Positions 51,138 to 60,140 of a stretch of DNA of 64,000 nt are shown one piece after another. Numbering within the stretch: position 1 is the stretch's first letter; each line of letters begins with the position of its first letter. The stretch is from Lacrimispora amygdalina (GTDB taxonomy: Bacteria > Bacillota > Clostridia > Lachnospirales > Lachnospiraceae), in the NCBI RefSeq assembly GCF_003432035.1, contig NZ_QOHO01000050.1:1-64000 (forward strand), given 5' to 3'. The notes beneath the pieces are model-generated. The model was given only the letters and a program-made list of their open reading frames with translations. It made no database searches and had not been told where the DNA came from. The position numbers and the translations under genes are program-made.

Positions 51138-52580
51138 ATGGCAGAAAGTATAGCAAGTAATTCCAGGCAGCAAAAAGAAAAGATTGATCCGATGCTGATT
51201 AAAGTATCAATAATCCTGGTGTTTGGTTCTCTTGCACCGCTGTTGGATTCCACAATGGTCAACGTGGCCATAAAAACAATAGCGGGTGAATTAAAAAGCA
51301 CAGTTTCAGTTATTCAGTGGGTCATCACGGGATATGTGCTTGCAATGGCAATAGCCGTTCCTGTTTCCGGCTGGGCGATTAATCGTCTTGGAGGTAAGCG
51401 GCTGTATGAATTTTCGCTGGTTTTATTTTTTGTGGGTTCCGTTCTTTCATCACTGTCATGGAATATAGGTACTCTGATCGTGTTTCGGCTCCTCCAGGGA
51501 ATCGGCGCAGGTTTACTAATGCCGACTATGACAAATATGCTGGTTCAAATTTCCGGGGGACGAAATATTGGGCATATGGCGTCAATTGTCAGCCTGCCCA
51601 TGCTGCTGGCACCCATCCTGGGACCGGTTCTTGGCGGGATTATCGTCAACAGCCTGGGCTGGCGCTGGATCTTCTATGTCAATATTCCGGTGACCGTCAT
51701 CGCTTTATTACTGGCTTTCTGGGGAATACCAGAAGACAGTCCTTTAAAGGAGAAACAGACTCTTGATATTGCCGGTATTCTGCTGCTGTCCCCGGCATTT
51801 GCCTTACTTATCTATGGAATTGCGCAGATAGCATCTCATGGCGGATTAAACAGCAGTTCGGTATTTGTTCCGATAGTAACAGGGCTGCTTATGATGGCTG
51901 CATTTATTTTTTACGCCTTACATACGAAGATTTCTCCGGTGCTTGATCTGCATCTGTACCAGTCACGCAATTTTTCCGCTACATCTGTTTTGCTTTTTAT
52001 GTCGGGCATTATCACAAACGGGGGTATGCTTCTGTTACCGTTATTTTATCAGCAGGTACGTGGTGAAAGCGTTCTTTACGCCGGACTTATGCTGATTCCT
52101 CAGGGAGTTGGTATGTTACTCACAAGAACCCAGATGGGAAAACTGACCGACCGTATAGGCGCGCGCCCAATCGTTATGGTAAGCCTCATAATCACGGCGG
52201 CCGGTACTCTGCCATTTGCTTTTGCTGATTCCGGAACAAATGGGATTCTGTTAGCTGCGGCGCTTCTGATACGGGGGGCTGGTCTCGGCGGAGTTTTCAT
52301 TCCACTTATGGTCTCTGCTTATGTGGGATTAAGCAGTGAGCAGATTCCTCATGCCAGTATTGCTACAAGGATACTGCAGACAATTGGCGGTGCGTTCGGG
52401 TCTGCAGTCCTTGCAACAATTGTAGAGCACCAGTTAGCCAGCCGGTCTGCATCGGGAACACAGAATGTTATAAGCGCATACAATGTTGCTTTTTGGTGGT
52501 CTGTGGGTTTCACAGTGGCTGCAGTGATTCCGACACTGTTCCTGGCGGTTCATAAACAATCAGAACAGGAGAGTAGTTAA
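51138..52580 (+). CDS. DHA2-family MFS multidrug exporter
   Basis: The 480-residue protein has about 14 membrane helices, as in EmrB/QacA transporters. Motifs visible are the LDSTMVNVAIKTIAGEL segment of helix 1 (DHA2 motif D1), the loop WAINRLGGKRLYEFSLV (motif A) and GPVLGGIIVNSLGWRWIFYVNIP (motif C). It exports cationic or amphipathic compounds by proton antiport. It is divergent from a TetR regulator, a common drug-responsive arrangement. AAGGAGG precedes the ATG. Confidence 0.92.
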   Translation: MAESIASNSRQQKEKIDPMLIKVSIILVFGSLAPLLDSTMVNVAIKTIAGELKSTVSVIQWVITGYVLAMAIAVPVSGWAINRLGGKRLYEFSLVLFFVGSVLSSLSWNIGTLIVFRLLQGIGAGLLMPTMTNMLVQISGGRNIGHMASIVSLPMLLAPILGPVLGGIIVNSLGWRWIFYVNIPVTVIALLLAFWGIPEDSPLKEKQTLDIAGILLLSPAFALLIYGIAQIASHGGLNSSSVFVPIVTGLLMMAAFIFYALHTKISPVLDLHLYQSRNFSATSVLLFMSGIITNGGMLLLPLFYQQVRGESVLYAGLMLIPQGVGMLLTRTQMGKLTDRIGARPIVMVSLIITAAGTLPFAFADSGTNGILLAAALLIRGAGLGGVFIPLMVSAYVGLSSEQIPHASIATRILQTIGGAFGSAVLATIVEHQLASRSASGTQNVISAYNVAFWWSVGFTVAAVIPTLFLAVHKQSEQESS

Positions 52581-52602
52581 GATGTCGACGATAATCTACT
52601 AT

Positions 52603-52632
52603 TTTACAGGAACAGGGATGATGCTGTATAAT
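52603..52632 (+). promoter_or_regulatory. Promoter of the GNAT gene
   Basis: TTTACA (52603-52608), 18 bases, TATAAT (52627-52632). Confidence 0.6.
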
Positions 52633-52674
52633 ATTTAATTGTAACATTAAAATAAATTCCGGGGGGGCGGTTAT

Positions 52675-53199
52675 ATGAAGGAAATAATAACAGAACGATT
52701 GGTTATACGTAAGTTTACAGAAAATGACGGTGAGGATTTATATGAGTATTTTTCCAACCCCAAAGTGTTGGAATTTGAACCATATAAGCCATATTCAAAA
52801 GAAAAGTCTTATTCAGAAGCAAAAAGGCGGGCCGGTGACGAGCGGTTTCTTGCCGTATGCTTAAAAAGCGGAAAACTCATCGGTAACTTCTATTTTGCAA
52901 AAGAAGAATTTGAAACATGGGAGGTGGGTTATGTTTTCAATGAAATGTATTGGGGGAACGGGTATGCCACAGAAGGTCTGCTTGCACTCATGAAATATGG
53001 CTTTCAAGAGCTTGGTGCAAGAAGAATGATCGCAATGTGTGATCCCCAAAATCCTCATTCCTGGAAACTTCTTGAGCGTGTAGGGATGAGAAGAGAGGGG
53101 ACGTTGCTGCAAAATGTATATTTCTTTACTGATGAGGACGGCAATCCCATATGGAAGGATACCTATGAATATGGGATTTTAAAATCTGAGTTTCAATAA
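52675..53199 (+). CDS. GNAT family N-acetyltransferase (RimJ/RimL type)
   Basis: The 174-residue protein opens ITERLVIRKFTENDGEDLYEYFSNP and has the acetyl-CoA-binding YWGNGYATEGLLALMKYGF and NPHSWKLLERVGMRREGTL motifs of the RimJ/RimL/PhnO-like GNAT_3 group. Members acetylate N-terminal or free amines, including some antibiotics and polyamines. The substrate is not predictable. It has its own promoter. Confidence 0.88.
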   Translation: MKEIITERLVIRKFTENDGEDLYEYFSNPKVLEFEPYKPYSKEKSYSEAKRRAGDERFLAVCLKSGKLIGNFYFAKEEFETWEVGYVFNEMYWGNGYATEGLLALMKYGFQELGARRMIAMCDPQNPHSWKLLERVGMRREGTLLQNVYFFTDEDGNPIWKDTYEYGILKSEFQ

Positions 53200-53209
53200 T
53201 CACCGATTG

Positions 53210-54091
53210 TCAGACGGACCATTTCCGGCCATATTCCCGGCTAAGAGTTAACAGTGCTTTTATGGCTGGAGAGATCCATTTCTTTTTATGATAAACAATC
53301 TGTGTGAAAAAAACAGGATCTGTTTCAATCAGCTTTGTTCGAAGTAATCCGCTTTCACTTTCTGCCTTTACGGTGTAATAAGGAAGGTATGAAACTCCCA
53401 GGCCGGTGGATACATACTTTTTGATTGCCTCCACATTTGACGTTTCCAGTACATTGGAAGGGACATAGTGATGCTTTTGTAAGTATCGGTCAAATTCCTG
53501 CCGGTAGCTGCATTCTTTTTCTGTATAGAGCACCATTTCCCCGGATTCGGGCAAAAAGTCGGGCTGTGTATGTCCGGCGGGTGCAACAAGGCACATTTTT
53601 TCCTCCAGAAGCAGTTCCGTATGCAGATTCTCATCCATGCACTCTGGCTGAAGGACAAAGCTGATGTCCAGCTGTCCGGCAGATAAATCTTTTAACAGCA
53701 GCTCACACGGGCTGTTGATCATACGAACCTCCACCTGTGGATAAGCAGATTTATAAGCAATGATAAGGGGGCATAAACGATATAGTGTCAGGGATTCGGG
53801 AGCCCCGATCCGCAAACAGCCCTGGGGAATGGCATCGCTTTTTCCTAACTGCTCCAGAGTATCGTACTCCCGCAATACCGAATTGGAATATTCCAGCAGC
53901 TGTTCGCCGAAGGCAGTAAGTTTCAGTGTCTTCCCTGTGCGGTCAAAAACAGGACAATTATAATAGGATTCAATGGCACCTACCTGAAAGGTCAGTGTAG
54001 ACTGGGCATATCCCAGGGCCTGGGCTGCCTTCGTATAGCTTCCCAGCTCTGCTATCTTAACCAATGTTCTTAAATTACGTATTTCTATCAA
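53210..54091 (-). CDS. LysR family transcriptional regulator
   Basis: The 293-residue protein has a LysR winged helix (1-60: NLRTLVKIAELGSYTKAAQALGYAQSTLTFQVGAIE) and a ligand-binding domain (about 88-290). It is transcribed away from an APC-type permease gene; an inverted repeat in the shared region (54162-54185) is a candidate site, so this regulator probably controls the permease, with an amino acid or related compound as coinducer. Confidence 0.88.
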   Translation of the reverse strand: MIEIRNLRTLVKIAELGSYTKAAQALGYAQSTLTFQVGAIESYYNCPVFDRTGKTLKLTAFGEQLLEYSNSVLREYDTLEQLGKSDAIPQGCLRIGAPESLTLYRLCPLIIAYKSAYPQVEVRMINSPCELLLKDLSAGQLDISFVLQPECMDENLHTELLLEEKMCLVAPAGHTQPDFLPESGEMVLYTEKECSYRQEFDRYLQKHHYVPSNVLETSNVEAIKKYVSTGLGVSYLPYYTVKAESESGLLRTKLIETDPVFFTQIVYHKKKWISPAIKALLTLSREYGRKWSV

Positions 54092-54161
54092 ATCTCATTC
54101 GCTCCTTCCGGTTCTACCCCTGCACAAAATTATGTTACCATTATTCTATCATCAATAATTC

Positions 54162-54185
54162 TGAAGTCAATCTTTAATAACTTCA
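54162..54185. promoter_or_regulatory. Candidate LysR box between the regulator and permease genes
   Basis: TGAAGT (54162-54167) and ACTTCA (54180-54185) are inverted repeats 12 bases apart, embedded in AT-rich DNA between divergent genes, the usual place of a LysR T-N11-A site. Confidence 0.5.
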
Positions 54186-54244
54186 ATTATACAAATTCAG
54201 GATTTTTTATTATGATTGATGTGATGGAAGGGAGATGTATCAGT

Positions 54245-55441
54245 ATGAAGAAAAAATTAAATGTTTTTACGGTAAGCGGGTTGATGACCGGACCGATTCT
54301 GGGCTCCGGTATTATTTTTCTGCCATCTCTGGCTTATGATATGCTGGGAGAGCATGCCATTATTGCATGGGTGATGATTATGGCACTTAATATTTTATTT
54401 GCCTATGTCTTTGCAAAGATGACAATTATTGTATCGGATAATCGGGGAATCAGTTCGATTGTCGGAGATATATTTGGCAGCAGATTTGGAACACTTGCGG
54501 CCAATTATCTTACGGCAGCCGTCTTTTTCGGACCGGTCGCCGTGGCACTTACTGCCGCGGAGTTCATCCAATCCGCTATTTCCTCTGCTTATCACGTAAG
54601 CTCATGGGTTACAGCCGGCGGGGTTCTTCTCATCTGTGCGCTGATCGTTATATCAGGGGTTTCCTTTATGGGGAAGTTTATGCTGGTATTATCCAGTATC
54701 ACAGCCTGTCTGCTGCTTGCAGGCAGTGGTGCGACTTTATTTCGTTTACCGGTTCTTACGATTCCACGCAGTCTTCCTGCACCGGGAGCCCTGGGGCACA
54801 CGCTTCTTCTTATATTCTGGGCGATTGTGGGATGGGAGATACTGGGAAATTATGTGGAAGATGTGGAAAATCCGAAACACACCATGATGCGTGCCATGCA
54901 GATAAGTTTGTCAGCAATTATCCTGGTTTATCTGCTGACAGCTTTCGCATTTCAAAACAGTCCCAGCCATTCCATGCCGGATCTGCTGATTCCGGTAGCC
55001 GGCAGATTTTCAGGAGCTGTTTTTTCCGGGCTGGCTGCAGGTCTTTGTATCTGTACCGTGTCAACCTTTACAGGGGCAGTTGTACGGCAGACTACGGTAC
55101 GTTTTGAAAATGCCGGATTACCGGAAATATTTCACCATAAATGGCTGACTGCCCTGATCCTACTGGCGGTGAATGGTATGGTGCTTTTTCTTCATGCCTC
55201 TGGGAAGCTGTCATTTCAAAGTATTGTGGGAATTGCAAATACCATGTTTATCGGAAATGCGGTTCTGGGTCTGGCAAGCGGTTTTAAACTGATTCATCAT
55301 ATCGTGATACGGATAGGAATTGGAGTTTTGCTGCTGTTGCTTTTGAGTATCTTTCTGTTTTCATCGGGATTTGCAATGGTATTATTTCTTCTGGTTACTT
55401 TTGGCAGTTTGATTTTTAACGGCAGAAAATATGGAGGCTGA
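54245..55441 (+). CDS. APC superfamily amino acid permease (YjeH-like)
   Basis: The 398-residue protein has about 11-12 membrane helices; the first carries the APC substrate-binding loop GLMTGPILGSGIIFLP. Start ATG 54245 (MKKKLNVFTVSG) is preferred over the upstream ATG 54212 for its GGGAGA site and natural N-terminus. It resembles the YjeH group of APC exporters for methionine and branched-chain amino acids, but direction and substrate are uncertain. Control by the divergent LysR protein is likely. Confidence 0.82.
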   Translation: MKKKLNVFTVSGLMTGPILGSGIIFLPSLAYDMLGEHAIIAWVMIMALNILFAYVFAKMTIIVSDNRGISSIVGDIFGSRFGTLAANYLTAAVFFGPVAVALTAAEFIQSAISSAYHVSSWVTAGGVLLICALIVISGVSFMGKFMLVLSSITACLLLAGSGATLFRLPVLTIPRSLPAPGALGHTLLLIFWAIVGWEILGNYVEDVENPKHTMMRAMQISLSAIILVYLLTAFAFQNSPSHSMPDLLIPVAGRFSGAVFSGLAAGLCICTVSTFTGAVVRQTTVRFENAGLPEIFHHKWLTALILLAVNGMVLFLHASGKLSFQSIVGIANTMFIGNAVLGLASGFKLIHHIVIRIGIGVLLLLLLSIFLFSSGFAMVLFLLVTFGSLIFNGRKYGG

Positions 55442-55470
55442 TACGCTAAAATTCCAAATACCGCTTGTGC

Positions 55471-55494
55471 TTTCTTACCTGGAGTGGTATAATG
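55471..55494 (+). promoter_or_regulatory. Promoter ahead of a possible structured RNA
   Basis: TTGTGC, 17 bases, TATAAT. The promoter faces the structured stretch below and the kinase-like gene, with transcription starting near 55501. Confidence 0.55.
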
Positions 55495-55509
55495 CTCCCA
55501 ACATATGAA

Positions 55510-55575
55510 ATGAGAGAACGATGGAGTCTCAACTGCCAGGAAGGCAGTTGCGGCTTCTTTTGCTTTTTGGACATA
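55510..55575 (+). ncRNA. Possible riboswitch-like leader (weak resemblance to the fluoride class)
   Basis: The stretch has GAGAACGATGGAGTCTC, then ACTGCC/GGCAGT hairpin arms (within AACTGCC ... GGCAGTT), then GCGGCTTCTTTTGC. The order GATGGAG, AACTGCC hairpin, then a CTTC that could pair with GGAG, is like crcB (fluoride) riboswitches, but several conserved bases differ and the loop is a base longer. A promoter lies ahead and a terminator hairpin after it. No crcB or fluoride channel gene follows. It could be a different leader RNA or a decayed one. Confidence 0.3.
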
Positions 55576-55613
55576 ATGTCCTCTCGGAGTATCCCAGCCT
55601 CTTTTTGGAGAAC

Positions 55614-55657
55614 GAGGAGGTTTTCCCCGGTAATTAGTGGGAGAGCCTCTTTTTGTT
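55614..55657 (+). terminator. Terminator hairpin in the leader upstream of the kinase-like gene
   Basis: GAGG plus TTTCCC (55614-55627) pairs with GGGAGA plus CCTC (55639-55649), with a small internal bulge, and is followed by TTTTTGTTT. It lies about 165 bases before the next start codon. The rest of 55658-55822 shows no gene; a TATGAT near 55700 may be a second -10. Confidence 0.6.
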
Positions 55658-55822
55658 TAATAAAATATGGTTTTATATAACAAAAAAAGCATGAAAAAGG
55701 TATGATATATAAAAAAGTTGTTATATGAAGTGCTGATTGTAGCTATGTAAGGTTTCTTCAAAGACCAGCTTAAGGGATGGCCGGGTGAAAAAGGCATATC
55801 TGGAACAGTAGGAGGAAGAAAT

Positions 55823-56503
55823 ATGAATGAACAGAATCAATTTTTTGCAATTGCAATAACCCGAACCTGCGGAAGCGGAGGAGGAAGCCATATAGGAAAA
55901 AAGCTGGCTGCTGATTATGGAATTGATTACTATGACAGGAAGCTTTTACGGCTGGATGCTAAGGACAGCGCAATCAACGAAACCATATTTGCAGAGGCAG
56001 ATGAAAATACGAAAAAAACATTGTTGTACGGGGCGTTTAAAAGGGTTTATAATGGAGAGAACATCCCCGCAGAAAGCGGAAACTTTTTATCAGACCAGAA
56101 TTTATTTAATTATCAGGCAAAGGTGTTGAAAGAACTGCTTACTCAGGAATCCTATGTATGTGTGGGAAGAGCTGCTGATTTTGTATTAAGACAAGAGCCC
56201 AATGTGGTGTCTGTGTATTTAGACGCTTCCTATGAGTTCAGAATAAAACGTGAGATGGAGCGGCAGGGGATAACAGAGCCGGAAGCAGAACGCTACGTTG
56301 ACCATCTGGACCGGTACCGCAATGCCTATTACCTGTACCATACCGGAAGACAGTGGAAAAATCCTCGAAATTATGACCTGTGTCTGGATACGGAAAGTCT
56401 GGGACTTGATAATTGTGCAAAACTGATTGAGGAGTATATCAGGATGAAATTTGGCATTTGCCCCGAAAAAAGGAGAGGTTATGAAAGAGCTTGCTTATTA
56501 TGA
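55823..56503 (+). CDS. Cytidylate kinase-like family protein
   Basis: The 226-residue protein has the P-loop-like opening FAIAITRTCGSGGGSHIGKKLA of the cytidylate kinase-like family, an NMP-binding helical part, and a lid region with Arg (RIKREMERQG). It is distinct from housekeeping Cmk and is widespread in Lachnospiraceae with unknown substrate. GGAGGAAG precedes the ATG. Its 3' end overlaps the start of the next gene by 23 bases, so the two are translationally linked. Confidence 0.8.
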   Translation: MNEQNQFFAIAITRTCGSGGGSHIGKKLAADYGIDYYDRKLLRLDAKDSAINETIFAEADENTKKTLLYGAFKRVYNGENIPAESGNFLSDQNLFNYQAKVLKELLTQESYVCVGRAADFVLRQEPNVVSVYLDASYEFRIKREMERQGITEPEAERYVDHLDRYRNAYYLYHTGRQWKNPRNYDLCLDTESLGLDNCAKLIEEYIRMKFGICPEKRRGYERACLL

Positions 56504-57347
56504 TGGAACAATTGCTTCACCGGAGGAACTGATGGTGCCGTTTAATGACAGAGTGCATTTTTTCGGTGACGGAGTTTATGATGCAGCGGTAGGAGGAAAT
56601 CACCGGGTCTATCTGCTGGAAGATCACCTGGACCGTTTTTATTCCAGTGCCAATGCCCTGGATATCCGGATTCCCATGGAAAAGAAGGCGCTCGGAGAAC
56701 TTTTAACAGATCTTCTTAAAAAAGTGGAGGGAGAAACTCATTTTGTCTATTGGCAGGTCACAAGAGGAGCTGCTCCCAGAAACCACGTTTATGCCAGTGA
56801 GATGACCGGTAAGCTTTGGGTCATAATCCGCCCAAACCGGCTGCGTGACCCGGAGGTTCCCATAAACCTCATTACAGCAGAGGACACCCGTTTCCTGCAC
56901 TGCAATATTAAAACCTTAAACCTTCTGCCATCTGTCATGGCATCCCAGAAGGCGGATAAACTGGGCGCACAGGAAACCGTGCTTCATAGAGGTGAGATAG
57001 TAACAGAGTGTGCCCACAGCAATGTTTCCATCCTAAAAGACGGAATTTTTCTTTCCCATCCCAATGATCAGTATATTCTGCGGGGGATTTCTAAGACTCA
57101 TATGATTGAAGCCTGCTACCGCCTCGGCATCCAGGTTTTAGAGCGCCCCTTTACCCTTACGGAGCTGATGGATGCAGACGAGGTGCTGGTGACCTCTTCC
57201 TCTAATTTCTGTCTGCATGCAAAAGAAATCGATGGCATAGCTGTAGGAGGAAATGATCCGCTTAGGTTAAAGCAGATCCAGAATGAAGTCATCGGAGAAT
57301 ATCTGACATATACAGGAAAGATGAGCTTGTTTGATGGGGATATGTAA
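56481..57347 (+). CDS. dat: D-amino-acid transaminase-like class IV aminotransferase
   Basis: The 288-residue PLP enzyme starts at ATG 56481 after AAAGGAGAGG, within the end of the previous gene. The Schiff-base Lys lies in LHCNIKTLNLLPSVMA (about 146), the pattern of D-amino-acid transaminases, and the fold-type IV segment QETVLHRGEIVTECAHSNVSIL follows. It probably interconverts D-alanine and D-glutamate for the cell wall. Branched-chain aminotransferase or aminodeoxychorismate lyase are the alternatives, less like the NIKTLNLL motif. Confidence 0.82.
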   Translation: MKELAYYDGTIASPEELMVPFNDRVHFFGDGVYDAAVGGNHRVYLLEDHLDRFYSSANALDIRIPMEKKALGELLTDLLKKVEGETHFVYWQVTRGAAPRNHVYASEMTGKLWVIIRPNRLRDPEVPINLITAEDTRFLHCNIKTLNLLPSVMASQKADKLGAQETVLHRGEIVTECAHSNVSILKDGIFLSHPNDQYILRGISKTHMIEACYRLGIQVLERPFTLTELMDADEVLVTSSSNFCLHAKEIDGIAVGGNDPLRLKQIQNEVIGEYLTYTGKMSLFDGDM

Positions 57348-57486
57348 TAAAAAGCTTCTGGAGTAGAAAAAAACAATTGAGACTGCCATGGGAAAATGGT
57401 AAAATATCAACAGGAAAGAAGGAAATGAATGGGAACGTCCGAAGGCCATAAGTTTATTAAGCTGTAAATAATGCGCAGCAGAAATA

Positions 57487-57501
57487 CTGAAAACGTTTTA
57501 G
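57487..57501 (+). promoter_or_regulatory. Possible catabolite response element
   Basis: CTGAAAACGTTTTAG contains a perfect 10-bp AAAACGTTTT palindrome and matches the CcpA site pattern except at its last two bases. It lies 19 bases ahead of the pxpA start, in position to repress. Confidence 0.4.
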
Positions 57502-57519
57502 AGAAAGGAAGCGGTGATT

Positions 57520-58275
57520 ATGGCGGTCATTGATTTGAACTGTGATTTGGGGGAAAGTTACGGAGCTTATAAGATCGGAATGGATGAAGAGGTGATTCCA
57601 TATGTTACTTCTGCTAACATTGCCTGCGGATTCCACGCTGGAGATCCCATGGTGATGGAACGGACAGTGGAACTATGCAGGGAGCATGGGGTGAGAATCG
57701 GAGCTCACCCGGGATTTCCGGATCTGGCCGGATTCGGGAGAAGGAATATGGCGCTGTCTCCGGAAGAAGTAAAAGCATCTGTGAAATATCAGATTGGAGC
57801 ATTAAAGGCATTCTGCACCGGAGCAGGAGTGCGGCTCTGGCATGTAAAGCCCCATGGTGCACTTTATAATATGGCAGCGGAGGATTATCAGCTGGCTAAG
57901 GCTGTCTGTCTTGCAGTAAAGGAGGTAGACGAAAGTCTGGTGCTTCTGGCGTTAAGCGGCAGTGAGATGATCCGTGCTGCAAAAGCGACCGGCGTATTCT
58001 GCGCAAGTGAGGTATTTGCAGACCAGGGATACCAGAGTGACGGAACTCTTGTGCCGAAAAACCAGAAGGGTGCATTGATAAAGGATGAAGATCAGGCTGT
58101 AAAACGGGTGATCCGTATGGTCAGAGAACGGAAAGTGGAAACGGTGGATGGACGGGATATTACCATTCAGGCTGATTCTGTATGTGTTCACGGAGATGGA
58201 GCCAAGACTCTGGCATTCGTGAAAAAAATCAGGGAAGGCCTTACAGCGGCAGGAATTGAAATAAAAGGATTTTAA
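57520..58275 (+). CDS. pxpA: LamB/YcsF family 5-oxoprolinase subunit A
   Basis: PxpA works with PxpB and PxpC to hydrolyse 5-oxoproline with ATP. The 251-residue protein has the family opening IDLNCDLGESYGAYKIG, ANIACGFHAGDPMVM with metal-type His, HPGFPDLAGFGRR, and VKPHGALYN. Start ATG 57520 is used because AGGAAG is eight bases upstream; GTG 57514 is too close. The partner genes pxpB and pxpC are not in the window. Confidence 0.9.
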   Translation: MAVIDLNCDLGESYGAYKIGMDEEVIPYVTSANIACGFHAGDPMVMERTVELCREHGVRIGAHPGFPDLAGFGRRNMALSPEEVKASVKYQIGALKAFCTGAGVRLWHVKPHGALYNMAAEDYQLAKAVCLAVKEVDESLVLLALSGSEMIRAAKATGVFCASEVFADQGYQSDGTLVPKNQKGALIKDEDQAVKRVIRMVRERKVETVDGRDITIQADSVCVHGDGAKTLAFVKKIREGLTAAGIEIKGF

Positions 58276-58295
58276 GAGATGGAAGAATAAAGAAT

Positions 58296-58341
58296 ATCCC
58301 CCGGAGGACCGGACAGTTATCTGCCGGTTCTTCCGGGGGAT
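58296..58341. terminator. Bidirectional terminator between pxpA and fprA
   Basis: ATCCCCCGGAGGACCGG (58296-58312) pairs with CCGGTTCTTCCGGGGGAT (58324-58341), between two convergent genes. Confidence 0.85.
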
Positions 58342-58351
58342 CGTTATGCTT

Positions 58352-59554
58352 TTAAGACATGGAATCTGCGATGGTATTGGCCAGAGCCTCGATTTCCGAC
58401 AGTTGGTCCTCTTTCAGGGAAGACTTTACTGTAATGGTCTGGTCCAGAATCGTCATGTTTTTCATTTCAGAGATGATTTCGGTCATCTTTTTGCCTGCCA
58501 TAACACCCCAGGAGCCGTTCTCAATCAGTGCAACGGTACGGTTCTGCACATTGTGGGCCTTCATATCCATAAGCAGATGCTCCATGTTGCTGAAAATGCC
58601 TGCGTTGTAGGTTGCAGATGCAAATACCAGATGGCTGCAGCGGAATGCCTCTGAGATAATATAGGATGGATGGGTTACGGAAACATCATACATTACAATA
58701 TTGCGGATTCCCCGCTCTGCAAGCCGGCAGGCAAGAATGTTGGCGGCATTCTCCGTGTTGCCGTATATGGAGCCGTAAGCGATCATAACTGCCTGCTCTT
58801 CCGGCTTGTAGCTGCTCCAGGTGGAGTACTTGTCCATGTACCAGCAGATATTGGAACGCCATACCGGTCCGTGAAGGGGGCAGAGAAGCTGAATGTCCAG
58901 GTCTGAGACTTTCTTTAACAATGCCTGAGTGTTAATACCGTATTTGCCGACGATGTTGGAATAGTATCTTCTGGAATCATCAAGCCATTCACGCTCAAAA
59001 TTCAGTTCGTCAGCAAACAGATTCCCGTTCATGGCGCCAAAGGTGCCGAATGCGTCTGCAGAAAACAGAATCTTATCTGTGGTATCATAGGTGACCATAA
59101 CTTCCGGCCAGTGCACCATGGGAGCCATATAGAAGGTGAAATTGTGTCTGCCGGTAGAGACAGTCTCTCCTTCCTTTACAATGACAGCTCTGTCATCGAC
59201 TCCGAATTCGTAAAACTGATTAATGATGGGGACGGTTTTTGCATTGCATACGACCTTTACATCAGGATATCTTCTTACCATTTCTCCTAAGGTGGCGCAG
59301 TGATCCGGTTCCATGTGATTAACAAAAATATAATCCAGATTCCGTCCGCCTAAAACTGCTTCCACATTCTCTATAAACTGTCCGGTAATGGCTCTGTCAA
59401 CCGTGTCAAACAACGCGGTTTTTTCATCCAGCAGAACGTAGGAATTATAGGCAATTCCTTTGGGAATGGGATATGCATTTTCAAACAGGGCAAGACGGCG
59501 GTCGCTTCCGCCAACCCAGAACAGATCTTCTTTTATTTTTTTGATACAGTACAT
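58352..59554 (-). CDS. fprA: FprA-type flavodiiron protein
   Basis: Flavodiiron proteins reduce oxygen or nitric oxide to water or nitrous oxide and protect anaerobes. The 400-residue protein has a metallo-beta-lactamase-like diiron domain (1-250) with ligands in NHMEPDHCATLGE, MVHWPEVM, SADAFGTFG and PLHGPVWR, then a flavodoxin domain (about 258-398) with the FMN loop GSIYGNTENAA. There is no rubredoxin domain. It has its own promoter and terminator. Confidence 0.95.
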   Translation of the reverse strand: MYCIKKIKEDLFWVGGSDRRLALFENAYPIPKGIAYNSYVLLDEKTALFDTVDRAITGQFIENVEAVLGGRNLDYIFVNHMEPDHCATLGEMVRRYPDVKVVCNAKTVPIINQFYEFGVDDRAVIVKEGETVSTGRHNFTFYMAPMVHWPEVMVTYDTTDKILFSADAFGTFGAMNGNLFADELNFEREWLDDSRRYYSNIVGKYGINTQALLKKVSDLDIQLLCPLHGPVWRSNICWYMDKYSTWSSYKPEEQAVMIAYGSIYGNTENAANILACRLAERGIRNIVMYDVSVTHPSYIISEAFRCSHLVFASATYNAGIFSNMEHLLMDMKAHNVQNRTVALIENGSWGVMAGKKMTEIISEMKNMTILDQTITVKSSLKEDQLSEIEALANTIADSMS

Positions 59555-59598
59555 GTTGCAGCCTTCCTTTCTATTGCTCGTTCTAGTATCTTGTATAA

Positions 59599-59627
59599 AG
59601 TATACTATATTTTTAATGAAATGTCAT
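59599..59627 (-). promoter_or_regulatory. Promoter of fprA
   Basis: On the minus strand ATGACA (59627-59622), 17 bases, TATACT (59604-59599), 45 bases before the start codon. Confidence 0.7.
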
Positions 59628-59741
59628 GGTCTTTTTCTATAAACATAGTAGGAATTCGTTGATTTTTTGAAACCGCACTTTTTATTAAGACAGGAAAAAT
59701 GAAACCTGCTATAATAAGGGCAAATCACGGAGGTAGAAAGC

Positions 59742-60140
59742 ATGGATGAAAAGAAAAAAATAGTCAGTAAGATCATTGATTATATTGAAGTAAACTTATC
59801 TGCACCGGAAAGACTGAATGTGGAGGAGATTGCCCGTCACGCCGGTTACTCTAAATTTCATATCAACCGGATGTTTTCTGAAGTCACGGGCTGTACCATT
59901 CACCGGTATGTTAAGGAACGCAGGCTCAGCGAGGCGGCGAGGAAACTGGTTATGGAAGAGGACTCCATCGCAAGGATCGCCCAGGATGCATTATACCAGT
60001 CCCAGCAGGCGTTTACACTGGAATTTAAAAAAGTATATGGCTGTACGCCTATGACATACAGAAAAGCAAGAATTAACAGGCAGCTGAGGCGAAAAGAGGT
60101 GGTCATGAAACACTCCCGGGCCTGGAGGTGTGCAGCATGA
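59742..60140 (+). CDS. Stand-alone AraC-type DNA-binding protein
   Basis: The 132-residue protein is only an AraC DNA-binding domain, like MarA/SoxS: helix-turn-helix 1 at about 25-50 ([25 protein letters not shown]) and 2 at about 75-100 ([25 protein letters not shown]), with a basic tail. It lacks a sensor domain, so its amount rather than a ligand may set its activity. Its TGA overlaps the ATG of the clpP-type gene, which is thus translationally coupled. TATAAT at 59710-59715 is the likely -10. Confidence 0.88.
   Translation: MDEKKKIVSKIIDYIEVNLSAPERLNVEEIARHAGYSKFHINRMFSEVTGCTIHRYVKERRLSEAARKLVMEEDSIARIAQDALYQSQQAFTLEFKKVYGCTPMTYRKARINRQLRRKEVVMKHSRAWRCAA

Noticed and set aside
55465-55680. 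71-codon open frame between the permease and kinase-like genes
   Set aside because: No ribosome site or plausible protein composition; it runs through the promoter, structured leader and terminator.
58346-58654. 102-codon plus-strand open frame opposite fprA
   Set aside because: Shadow of the well-supported flavodiiron protein gene on the minus strand.
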